The position numbers and the translations under genes were made by a program. A DNA stretch of 64,000 bases, from the NCBI GenBank assembly GCA_015179025.1, contig WHUX01000018.1, forward strand, positions 514,911 to 578,910, written 5' to 3'. The first letter of the stretch is position 1. Each line of letters opens with the position of its first letter. The DNA is from Terfezia claveryi. Its lineage: Eukaryota; Ascomycota; Pezizomycetes; Pezizales; Pezizaceae. The notes under the pieces were generated by a model. The model did no database searches, had not been told where the DNA came from, and saw only the letters and a program-made list of their open reading frames with translations. Below are positions 45,201 to 55,052 of this stretch, piece after piece.

Positions 45201-45349
45201 GACTGCGTACCAGTTGGTCCAAAGGATCCAACGTAGTGTAACGGGGGCTCAGGGGACAAGGCGACCAAGGGGTACGCCGGGGCGAGGACAGGAACAAGGT
45301 GAGACACACGTAGGAGCGCTACGTGTGTGATCAGGGGAAAGGCTAGGGG

Positions 45350-46202
45350 TAGCGTGCGCACCGAGGCGAGTTTTCCCCGCGCCGACTCGCCAAGACTCGC
45401 GCCGACGGCCGAGTTTTGCCCAACCCTCCAACTCGGCGAGTTGGCTAGACAATTCTCTGGAAAACTCGGGCCAGCGCCGAGTAGCCGACGAGTACTCGCC
45501 AAGCCTTTTGGTTACGCAGAATAGGCTGGAAGCCTACCTTCGCCGCCCATATATACCTGGAAATCATGCTTTCGCGGCTTATACATATACATGGAAGTCA
45601 TGCATTCGCGGCTTATATATATACATGGAAATCATGCATTCGCGGCTTATATATATACATGGAATTCGTGCATTCGCGGCTTATATATATACATGGAAAT
45701 CATGCATTCGCGGCTTATATATATATATGGAATTCGTGCATTGGCGGCTTATATACATACATGGAATTCGTGCATTCGCGGCTTATATATATACATGAAA
45801 TTCATGCATGCACGGCCTCTATATTGTGTATTCGCGGCCTCTATATATATATGTAAATCTGGCATTCGCGGCCTCTATATATACATGGATTCGATATATA
45901 CTAGCCGCAAATGCACGAACTCCATGTATATATATAAGCCGCGAATGCATGATTTCCATGTATATATATAAGCCGCGAATGCATGAATTCCATGTATATA
46001 TATAAGCCGCGAATGCACGAATTTCATGTATATATGGGCGGCGAAGCTAGGCTTCTAGCCTATTCCCCGTGACAAAGGGGCTTGGCGAGTACTCGCGAGT
46101 AGCCGGCGAGTCGGCGCGAGTTGGCTTCTCATGGATTGCCATCGGCTCGAGTAGGAAAAATAGTTGGCAAACTCGCCTCGACTCGGGCCGATGCGCACAC
46201 TA
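45350..46202. mobile_element. hAT-like non-autonomous element D2
   Basis: An 853-bp relative of D1 in the opposite orientation. The 8-bp duplication gctagggg flanks it (45342-45349 and 46203-46210). Termini are tagcgtgcgca and the complement of tagtgtgcgca. The GC-rich ends match D1 closely (for example gccaactatttttcctactc). The 34-bp minisatellite runs forward at about 45548-45800 and reversed at about 45890-46030, with fewer units than in D1. It inserted into the LTR of the youngest retroelement, so it is the latest event seen here. Confidence 0.92.
45548..46036. repeat. 34-bp minisatellite, inverted halves (in D2)
   Basis: Same unit as in D1 (ggcttatatatatacatg...cattcgc), about eight forward and about four reverse units. 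The copy number differs from D1, as expected for a minisatellite. Confidence 0.9.
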
Positions 46203-46658
46203 GCTAGGGGCAAGGCAAGGGCAGGGCTAGGGTAACACACACACACACACGTAGGAACGCTACGTGTGTGACTGGGGAAGGCTGGGACGGGGGACAAGGG
46301 CAAGAGGCACGAGACACGCGGAAGCGGTTGCCGCGTGTGTCGGAGGGAGGCAGCTGTGCTGCAGAGTAGTTCACGAGACAAGGGGGGGGTGCACAAGGGA
46401 GGTGCACAAGTGCTGGGAGAGGCAAGGTCCTGTATTGGATATACAAGACGTTGGATGGGGATCCAACGAGAGGGCGGAGAGAGCAAGCTATATATACAGG
46501 CTTCCTTCCTGGCCAAGGCCACCGGAAGGAATAAGGTTCCCGAGACCCCTTATCTCGGGAACAGAGATAACAACGATATCAATCAACAATAACGAGAGTC
46601 GGACAGAATCCTGTCCGACTCTCAAACCTGGCTAGGAAAGGACGGTTGTGACAGGCGG

Positions 46659-47290
46659 TATAATGGGGGGAATTGGGGGAACAGGGGGAACAGTGAGCAC
46701 AGGGGTGGAAGCGGGGAAAACAGGGGGATTGGCATCGATGTGCGCATGCCTATGTACTACTTGGGTCGGGTGGGTTATCGGGGGTGGTAAGGCACACAGT
46801 CCAGTAATGGTGGCCTTTGGATTTCCGCAGTGTTTTTGGCAATACTGGCTATTGAACTGTAGGGTGTACGAGCCAAAGCTGACTGATACATCATATATTC
46901 TGAGCTAGGGGATTCCGAGGACAATAGGGTATTTTAGCTTAGTTACGAACATGGGGAGGTTGGCCTCGGAGTGATCCCCCACCAGGGCAGGCAAGCATGC
47001 AATATCGGTGATATCTCTAGAGGAGATGGGTCGACCGTCAATGACATCCAGGATATGAGAGGTTTTGAGCTTGGATGTGGGTATAGAGAATTTACTGACA
47101 AAGGCTTAGTCAATGAATGCAATTCCTGAAGCTCCGCAATCTATAAGTGCTGATGAATTGATTGTTCTATCACTGATTCTGAGGGAGATAGATACAACAA
47201 AATGCTCACTAAATAAGTGAGATTCGTCAATAGTGGAAGAAACAGAAAATGCAGACAAAGACAAATGGCCTGGGGCAGGTCCCTTGCTAG
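46659..47290 (-). pseudogene. C1 pol: protease part
   Basis: Minus strand: STIDESHLFSEHFVVSISL, SALIDCGASGIAFID with the protease Asp kept, PMFVTKLRYPIVLGIP and a Pro-rich tail. TAG stops replace Gln after GIAFID and Trp after VLGIP. It joins the RT part at 39514 once C2 is removed. The hairpin identical to that in C2 lies at its upstream end (47279-47312). Confidence 0.87.
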
Positions 47291-47312
47291 TGTCAGTAAC
47301 TAGGCAAGGGAC
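47279..47312 (-). promoter_or_regulatory. Conserved gag/pol junction hairpin (C1)
   Basis: The same bulged stem as in C2 (gtcccttgctagt with actaggcaagggac), with identical stems and loop, while flanking sequence differs. The gag stop TAG lies in the stem. Confidence 0.55.
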
Positions 47313-48481
47313 AGGGCTTTTTCCGACTCATCAACCTCCTCAATCCTGGATTTAGAGATGGCATGGGCGGCCATCGAGCGGTTTTTTCGGAGGGGACATG
47401 CCACAATAAAATGGTCCCCTTTCCTGTATGCTATGCACAGCCTGTTCATTCAGCAGCAATCTCTCTCCTCCTGGGTTAACCGTGGCCTACCTACGGATAG
47501 GTTCATAGGCGTGGCACCACCTGCTATGAGAGAGGGGTGCGTGGGTTTGTTGGCCGAGGCTGGAACTTGGGCAGGCTTGGGGGTTGGTTGCTGTTGTTGG
47601 TATTGCTGTGGTTGCTGAGGTGAGCAGGTGGCAGGGTGGAAGGTAAGGCGGTGTCTTAACCTAGCCATCCGTTGTTTTACCCTGGATGCCTAGTCAATTA
47701 ATTCGTCGAGACTCTTGGTCTCTGGGAGGGTGACCATGGCTTGTTGAAGGTTGTCATTCAGTCCCTCCTGGAACTGCTCGAGCTTTGACTGGTCGTTCCA
47801 CAATACTTCTGCTGCCAGCCTGGAGATCTCTGCCACATATATGGACAGATCTGAATTGCATTGTTTCAGGGCTCGGAGGGCTCGGCTAGCCATACCCACA
47901 GCATCGGTGTCCCCAAAAGCCCTGTCTAGAATAGCAAAGAGTGCCAGGATGCCGTCCAGCTTAATCACAGTGTCAAGGATATATGGCTGGATTTGATCTA
48001 CTACCTTACCCTTCAGCAGGGCAAAGCCATAAGCCAATCGGTGTTGCTCAGATAGGAATCTGGCTGAGTCCCCATTGAGTTTGAGGTTTACCGAGTTCTT
48101 CCAGGCTCAGAGGCGAGCCCTATCCCTATTGAATTTGGGGGAGGTTGGAATACTTTCAGTTTTGGTGGTTAGTGTGGAGGGTGGGGTTGCCGACATAGCA
48201 GCCATAGCACGGTTGAGGGTCTGGATCGTGGTTCGCTCATTGTTCAGAGCGATGGTAGTATTGTCGAGGTTATTTTAGAGTACTGTGATTTCTTCATCGG
48301 CGGATCTCAGTTTTCATTCAGCCACGGCCAAGCTATTGCCAAGTTCAGCCCCAATGGCATCCATGGCCTCGAAGATGTCGATGATATCTCTACAATAGGC
48401 ATTCAATTCATTTGGGCCTGAGAGTATAGGAGAGTTCCTCCAGGTTTGAAACCTGACAGTGGGTAGAGGGGTTCTGGATAT
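47300..48481 (-). pseudogene. C1 gag
   Basis: Collinear with C2 gag: an N-terminal coiled region (FEAMDAIGAELGNSLAVAE), a gag core (WKNSVNLKLNGDSARFLSEQ, VLWNDQSKLEQFQEGLND), a Gln/Pro linker, and a zinc knuckle reading CIAYRKGDHFIVAC, in which the second Cys is Tyr. The start codon is ATA instead of ATG (about 48479-48481). At least six in-frame stops, mostly TAG. It is dead. Confidence 0.9.
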
Positions 48482-48517
48482 GACAGCGTACCAGTTGGTC
48501 GAGAAGATCCAATGTAG

Positions 48518-49035
48518 TGTAATGATGGCTCTGGGGACAAGGCGACCAAGGGGTGTGCTAGGGCAAGGGCAAGGCTAGGGTGACACTTACATAGGAACGC
48601 TACGTATGCGACTAGGGGAAAAGGCTAGGACGGGGACAAGGGCGAGGGCGAGAGAGGTAGTGAGCAAGGAATACGAAACATGCGGAGGCAGTTGCCATGT
48701 GTATTGGAGGGAGGCAGCTGTGCTGCAGAGCTGTTCACAAGACAAAGGGGTGCACAAGGGAGGTGCACAAGTATTGGGAGAGGCAAGGTCCTGTATTAGA
48801 TATACAAGACGTTAGATAGGAATCCAACGAGAGGGCGGAGAAATGGAGATATATATACATGTTTCCAGGCCAAGGCTGTGGAAGGAATAAGCTTTCCGAG
48901 ATTCCTATCTTGGAAGCTAAGATAACAATCACCCATTGACGATACTCGAACAAGCCTGTTCGAGTGTCAAAACAGCACAACACCCAAACAAGCCTGTTCG
49001 AGTATCAAATCGAGACTAAGGACACGGTTGTGACA
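48518..49035 (-). repeat. 5' LTR of C1
   Basis: Starts tgtaatgatggctctgg and ends acggttgtgaca on the plus strand, 518 bp like its partner. In coding orientation it is followed by ctacattggatcttctcgac and ggtacgc, where the primer-binding site should lie; C2 has a similar ctacgttggatcctttgg. No tRNA match can be assigned by eye. Confidence 0.92.
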
Positions 49036-49040
49036 GCCAC

Positions 49041-50276
49041 TACTACCAGGGCCCAGGCCCAACAGCAACAACAAGAGGATGAAGAAAGAGAAAGGTCAGT
49101 TACAAGAAAGCCCAAGTTTGAAGTAGTAATTAACAAAAGACCTAGTACATCCTCTCCCTCCACTCTTGCTGCCCCTGAGGCAGAGGACCCATAGGACTGG
49201 ACCCTTGTGGATAAGTCCTCTGACTCAGATGAACCTGAGGAATGGGAAAGGGCCAGGGAGCCCATGACTATAGAACAAATAAAGCAGTCCTTGGGAAGGA
49301 TTGACAAAGGTTTTATGGTTATAGGAAACCTTTAGGAGTGGAATCCCACTCTTGAAGGCACCTTGAAAAGAAGAGCAGCCTCACCTGAGTGCAAGGATGA
49401 GGCAGACAATAAGAAGGTGTACTTCTAGCCTCCTCCTTCTCCAGGAGCCTTACCTGCATCCTCTGTTAGCACTCTTTCTGATAAATCTCTTAAGGATCCA
49501 ATCCTCCCATCTTCCTCCAACAAAACTTACTAATAGTTTTGTTCCTAATATAGTAAAAATAGCTACACTCATTCCCAATGCAATAATATAAATCCTGGTA
49601 TTAATCTTTATGACAAATATTAGGCATTTGGATATTTTAAGGAGGATTGCCCCAGAGGTATCAAATTTCCTCCTCCAAGATATACCAACTGCATAGAAAC
49701 CACTCACCTTAGCAACAAATGCCCCCTTGACAACAAGCTCTATCTAATACTAAAACAAACCATCAAAAAATGCATCATATGCAACCAAGATAGTTACTGG
49801 TCTCACCTATGTCCAGGACTCCCAAAAGTCACCACTATAGGAGGAAAAGAGATACCAAAATGCAAGTATTGTCTTGGTTACCACAACCTGAACAAAAACT
49901 TTGTCAGCTCCTGTAAAACTAGGAAAAATAACCTGAAGGCCCTCAATAAGCCCTTCCATAATAGTGACTACCTTAAAAAGGCAATAGGAGTCCAGGATGA
50001 TGATGAAAAGAGCATGGAACCAGATTTAGTAATTGCTGAATGGATAGTAGATCATGAGTTGGAATGGTACTATAGAGAAGAGCTGGAAAAAGATACAGTG
50101 TTTGGACCACTATACTTAAGGATTAAAAGAGGAGAACAGGTACCTACAGCAAAGGTACAGGATGGGTTTATATACCTGTTGAAGAATTTTACTTGGAAAA
50201 TGGTCATTCCTAAGGGACTATATGTTAAAGGTAAACCTGCCTCTGAAACCCTTATTCAACAAGCATATGCCACTAC
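49041..50276 (+). pseudogene. A2 pol part 2: linker, zinc-knuckle array, integrase N-terminus
   Basis: Continues the linker after RNase H (RKPKFEVVINKRPSTSSPST, SDEPEEWERAREPMTIEQIK). A cluster of CX2CX4HX4C-type knuckles follows at about 49535-49925, for example CIICNQDSYWSHLC and TNCIETTHLSNKC. Some Cys and His are replaced by Tyr, as C-to-T or G-to-A change would do. Then EKSMEPDLVIAEWIVDHELE and TVFGPLYLRIKRGEQVPTAK lead into the integrase zinc region (LIQQAYATT). Stops are mainly TAG. The sequence is broken at 50278 by element E and resumes at 52719 (HGGLVKTVYELTN). A1 has the same order at 55053-56650, so the array belongs to the family. Confidence 0.8.
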
Positions 50277-50278
50277 TA

Positions 50279-52716
50279 CCATTGGCTACCTAAGGATGAC
50301 TGACCACAGTAGGTTGACCGGGGTTAATACACTAGCAATTTTCGGGAATCCTGTAATGCTAGGAGAGCAGAATGGTAAGCGGCCATTCTGGCTAAATTGA
50401 TATCTATGGAAACAACTTTGCTCTACAATATGGTAGCCCTCATACCCTACCAAAATCAGCCTATATACCAATACCTCCAGTCTATGATATGACCTCCCGG
50501 TCAACCACCTACCCTCCTCGACCCTACCATATAGGCTGAATATCAGGTAGGTAAGCCTATGAGCACTAGAAGGCCTTTACCAAGTATCTATATTTGTACT
50601 AAAATAGCTTTTATAGCAGTAGCCTACAATATAGTGAAATGGTATGCTATCAAACAATTCATTCACTGCTACAAAATAAGTTTATTTGAGAATTCGCCAA
50701 TTTTACTTGATTTATGTTACTCTAAACCTCCTGCTCTTAAATCTGCTACAAAATACTCATTCACAGTATTCTTAACTACCACGGAGAGGCTTCCAATAGT
50801 ACCAATATGTCCCTGCATTAAAGACCACTACCCCTAACGGCCCTCTAAGAAGGCCCCCCCCCCACCCCCACTCGACCCCACCATATAGGTAAAATATTGG
50901 ACAAATAGGCCTATAACTCAACTAAACTTCCACGACACCTTATCACCTGACTTAGCGTCTAACTGGCTGCACCTAGATGTAACCAGTGTCTAATCTAGTG
51001 CATCTACCCTAGGTCCTACCTAGTTTGGCAAGTCTACCCTAGTACCTAGCACTATATATATCTCCTACTGGTATTGGGTATACTTGGGCTTAAGTACATG
51101 GTTGGAGTAAGGGGGATATTCGGCCCATGGGGTTAATGTAAAGTAAGACGGCGTGCTTCATAACCAACTCTCTACTGCCGGGCGGCAGTACTAGAGTTTA
51201 CTACAGCAAACTATAGGTGCACGGAACCTATAGCTTCTGTTTAAGTATATCTTGCTTGCATATATTCTATTGTCGCTCTAGTTGTAAAAGGTAGGCCCGA
51301 CCGGCCTATAACTTGTTATTGAAACATAGAGGGAGATGGGCCCAAACGGGCCCAGAATATAATAGCTCAATACTTTATTATTGGTAGATATCTACTACTG
51401 TGTTTCTATCTCTATCTGTGGCTTGAACTGACTTGAACGCTCCTCCAACTGAGGGGAATTTAGGGGACTATATACTGTCCAGAGTGGGGCAGTGCTGGGG
51501 CAGTGCTGGGGCAGTGCGCCATCATCTGACCCATTACATGATTTGAAATCAACATGATAGAAACTGCCAGAAACTACTAGGAAATAGAACTACAAGTATC
51601 GCGTGACCCTTCCAATGGTCACGCTCATTACTATAATGAAATACATGAGTTACTATACCTTTATTATCATCTGCCGGCCGACGCTGGCGACCTGATAATA
51701 TCTTATTCCACTAGGTTAAAAGTTGGTATGTAACGGGAGTTACATTTCATTAGAAAATGGAATGTGACTTCCTTACAGTTAATGGAGGGAGGAGGATGTA
51801 ATGGAGAGGGATGGGGGGGGTCTTATTAAGAGAGTTATTGGAGGCGGTGGTCTTTAATGTAGAGGCATATTCACACTATTGGAAGCCTCTCCGTAGTAGC
51901 AAGATGAGTATTTTGCAGCAGATTGAGAGCAGGTGGTTTAGGATAGCATAATTAGTGCATTCTCAAATAAACAGTAGTAAGTGACTTGTTTAATATATTA
52001 TTTCACTATATTGTAGGCTGCTACTATAAAAGCTATTTTATTATGAATATAGATGCTTGGTAAAGGCCTTCTAGTGCTCATAGGCTCACCTGCCCGATAT
52101 TCAATCTATATAGTGGAGTTGAGTAGGAGTGGGCAGGAGGGTCTTTTTGGAGGGTTGTTGGAGGTATTAATCTTTAATGCAGGGACATATTGGTACTATT
52201 AGAAGCCTCTCCGTGGTGGTTGAGAATACTGTGAATGAGTATTTTGCAGCAGATTTGAGAGCAGGAGGTTTAGGGCAACATAAATCAAGTAAAATTAGCG
52301 AATTCTCAAATAAACTTATTTTGTAGCGGTGAATGAATTGTTTGATAGCATACCGTTTCACTATATTGTAGGCTGCTGCTATAAAAGCTGTTTCAGTATG
52401 AATATAGATGCTTGGTAAAGGCCTTCTAGTGCTCATAGGCTCACCTGCCTGATATTCAGCCTATATAGTGGGGTCGAAGGGGGTGGGTAGTTGACCGAAA
52501 GGTCATATCATAGACTGGAGGTATTGGTATATAGGCTGATTTTGGCGGGGCATAAGGGCTACCATGTTGTAGAGCGAAGTTGTTTCCATAGATCTCAATT
52601 TAGCCAAAATGGCCGCTTACCACTCTGCTCGCCTAGTATCACGGGATTCCTGAAAATGGCTAGCATGTTGACCCCGGTCAATCTACCATGGTCGGTCATC
52701 CTTAGGTAGCCGATGG
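50279..52716. mobile_element. Long-terminal-inverted-repeat element E (TA target)
   Basis: Inverted arms of roughly 560-600 bp (about 50279-50850 and about 52140-52716), near 90% alike by eye, start ccattggctacctaagg / ccatcggctacctaagg. TA is duplicated on both sides (50277-50278 and 52717-52718). A third copy of about 350 bp of the arm lies at about 51800-52140, as a tandem duplication next to the right arm. No transposase frame exists; the 92- and 89-residue frames in the arms are mirror copies of each other without family resemblance. It is a fold-back or Tc1/mariner-type MITE inserted in the integrase zinc region of A2. A family-B solo LTR sits in its middle. Confidence 0.82.
51137..51777 (-). 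repeat. Solo LTR of family B inside element E
   Basis: 641 bp, reverse orientation relative to the B LTRs at 27460 and 28599 (tgtaaagtaagacggcg ... gtgacttccttaca). The 5-bp duplication GTTAA (51132-51136 and 51778-51782) is intact, so it arose by recombination between the two LTRs of an inserted B element. Confidence 0.93.
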
Positions 52717-52718
52717 TA

Positions 52719-54360
52719 GACATGGAGGCCTTGTAAAAACAGTATATGAGCTTACCAACAAGTACATCTTTCAGGGTTTTTATAATCAGGTTGAAGAATT
52801 TGTGAGGAGTTGTAAAACCTGCCAAATCACTAAAGGATCTACACAGAAACCTCCTAGATTTCTTACTCCTCTGAATGTACCTGCCAGGCCATAGGGAAGC
52901 ATGGCTATGGATTTTCTTAGTATGGAACCTATTATAATTTCATGTACTGAATTTACTCTTGGTTACAGAACTCCTATTGATGTTAAGCCTCATATATTGA
53001 CATTTCATAAGTTATTAGTTATGACTGATAGGCATTTTGATTTTATATTTTTGCTACCTGTTGCAGATAATGTTGACACATTAGGAGTTATTGATATCTT
53101 TGAAAGATTCATTAAGCCTAATGTGGGATTTCCTTATGAAATTGTTTCTGACCAAGACCTCTTGTTTATGTCTACTACATTTCAAAATTGGATGTAGAAA
53201 AATGGAATTTTGCATAAAGCATCTTCCACATACTACCCCCAGACTAATGGGATAAGTGAAAGAAAGAATAGGACAATTATTTCTATATTTGCAGCTAAGA
53301 AGCTAGAACAAGGGATGAATTGGGTACAAGCCACACCTTCTGTTCAAATAGAGGTGAATGCAAGAGTTAGTGCTATAAGAGGACACTCCCCTTTCTTTAC
53401 CAAGCTAGGATACTAGCCTAATTTGTCTGCACCTATCCTACCTCACCTATACCTGTCTATTCAAACCCTACAACTAGATTTTACTAGGTTGCTGAAAACC
53501 TTACTAAAGCAAAAAAGGACCAAATTTAGCAAGCCAACAAACACAAAAGAGCCTCTCCTAATTACAAAGTCAATGATCAGGTGATGCTATCAACAAAAAA
53601 CCTACCAGCAAGGTACCACTCCTCCAAACTATCCCCTAAATAGATAGGCCCCTTCACCATTACCAAATATTCACCATGGAGTCAAAATGCTAAACTTGAC
53701 TTCACTGACTTCCCTGACCTCAATAATATTAACAATTCCTTCCATACCTCACTTCTGAAACCCTTCTTCCCTAATCCAATACAACTGTTCCCCTCCAGGA
53801 CTCTGAAACAACCAGGACCAGTTAAGGAAGATAGGTATGAGGTAGAAAGAGTGTTGGAATTCAGGTCATAAACTAGAACAGGGAAGCTGCAGTACAAGAT
53901 AAAATGGAAGGGATGGCCTCATAAATTTGATGAGTGGGTGTATGCTGATGGTGTTGATGAGTCATTGAAAAAGCAATTCTGGTTGACTAGTAGTAAGCAA
54001 GCAACTTACAAAAAGAGAAAGGTTAGTGAGGGAAAGCTTAGCAAAAATAAGATAAGGAAAGAGACTTTAGAGATGATTAATAATGAAAGGATGAAAGTTC
54101 TTACCCCTTCTATTTTATCTAATGCAGTCAAGATTCACAAAGGCAAAGGAAAAGAGGTAGACTTACCCCAACTAATGCTTAGACATTTCTTTAAGGAAAG
54201 ACAACCACAAAGGGTAATTAGTCAGTATTTTGATAACATTCCTATTGTTAAGGATTTCAAGCAGGGGTATAATAATGTAAGGTATAATACAGGAGCAAGT
54301 GGGAGTAGTTCCTATAAGGATAGGAACAATAGGTATTATAGATTAAATGTTAATTACTAA
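52719..54360 (+). pseudogene. A2 pol part 3: integrase core and chromodomain
   Basis: Reads GGLVKTVYELTNKYIFQGF, SCKTCQITKGSTQKPP, MAMDFLSMEPIIIS with the first catalytic Asp, IVSDQDLLFMSTTF with the second, and YYPQTNGISERKNRTI with the Glu. A GPFTITKYSPW domain follows, then a chromodomain (EDRYEVERVLEFRS, YKIKWKGWPHKFDEWVYADG) and a Lys-rich tail ending NNRYYRLNVNY at 54360. Stops are fewer than in gag (for example after NWM, KLGY and FRS), and all three DDE residues remain. It is inactive because of the stops and the three insertions upstream. Confidence 0.9.
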
Positions 54361-54423
54361 TGTACATAAATCTAGACTCCTGTTTATTTCCTAAGATGGA
54401 GTTTTTATCTAAATAGGGAGGCA

Positions 54424-55052
54424 TGTAAGGAAGTGGCTTACTTATACCCTATAACTAACCCTCTCCCTTACAAATGTATTTTTTATGTATTTTCTTACTC
54501 AGCAAGCATCTCAAAACACACAACATTCTGTGTGCTGTCTGCCTTACTAATATTTCATATGCTTTCATATATTATCATATGCTTTTACATGCTTTCACAT
54601 GTATAAGTCAAAGTTAAGACTTAACCTATTTTATACTAGATAGTATTTGGAAGTACTATCTAGAGGATCAGATGATACTGATCTTAATCACATGTAAGGG
54701 TCAGATAATGGTGCACTGCCTCAGCACTACCCCAGTACTGCCCTATTGGAAACACATATAGTCCCTTAAATTTCCCTTCAGTTGGATAGACAGTTAGAAC
54801 TCAGAACATAGTTAAAGTTTAATCAATATAGAAGTTCTACTGGTTAATCTTTGAAGTGCCTTTGGTACTCCAATACTACTTTACCTATTACAGTAATCTT
54901 ATACTACTGGTAATAACTTTAATAGTAAGAATAAACAATACACTATTAGTAATCTACTTTATAGTATTCATTACTAGCCTGAGATTATCTAATTAGATAA
55001 GATTCTTAGCTTATCTAATCTGATTTTCCAGTCCCCCTAACAACACTTTACA
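54424..55052 (+). repeat. 3' LTR of A2
   Basis: 629 bp, starting tgtaaggaagtggcttac and ending aacaacactttaca. The likely polypurine tract aaatagggaggca is immediately upstream. It is followed by the duplication GATAT. Confidence 0.93.

Larger units (their letters stand above)
39515..46653 (-). mobile_element. Ty3/gypsy chromovirus C2, nearly intact
   Basis: Complete element with the 5-bp duplication GGCGG (39510-39514 and 46654-46658). Left LTR is 39515-40069 (555 bp). Right LTR is 45237-46653, which is 1417 bp only because it contains D2; without D2 and its duplication it is about 556 bp. By eye the two LTRs differ at about seven places, mostly C/T. gag (44016-45200) and pol (40253-43975) are open end to end, with all catalytic motifs present. 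It is inserted between the protease and RT regions of C1. Confidence 0.95.
45237..46653 (-). repeat. 5' LTR of C2, split by D2
   Basis: Starts tgtaacgggggctcagg and ends ggacggttgtgaca on the plus strand. LTR sequence stops at 45349 and resumes at 46203 after D2, with gctagggg present on both sides. The hairpin is repeated at 46594-46623. Because the insertion sits in the LTR that should drive transcription, this copy may be impaired. Confidence 0.93.
34493..49035 (-). mobile_element. Ty3/gypsy chromovirus C1, nested and degraded
   Basis: LTRs of 518 bp at 34493-35010 and 48518-49035, with the 5-bp duplication GCCAC at 34488-34492 and 49036-49040. It is inserted in the linker after RNase H of A2; reading A2 across the gap matches A1. 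Coding runs on the minus strand: gag at right, integrase and chromodomain at left. Its own sequence is interrupted by D1 (37452-38581) and C2 (39515-46653). Many premature stops and destroyed key residues show it is dead. Confidence 0.93.
26716..55052 (+). mobile_element. Ty3/gypsy chromovirus A2, full length but heavily nested
   Basis: Paired 629-bp LTRs (26716-27344 and 54424-55052) are flanked by the 5-bp duplication GATAT (26711-26715 and 55053-55057). This is a complete insertion, on the plus strand, into the integrase gene of A1. Its own sequence survives in pieces: leader 27345-27459 and 29235-29850, gag and first half of pol to 34492, then 49041-50276 and 52719-54423. The gaps are insertions B, C1 and E. 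Reading across each gap matches A1 without loss, which confirms the borders. Confidence 0.93.

Noticed and set aside
50559..50837. 92-residue open frame, with a near copy at 52167-52436 on the minus strand
   Set aside because: The two frames are the inverted arms of element E, so their similarity reflects the DNA repeat. No known domain is visible.
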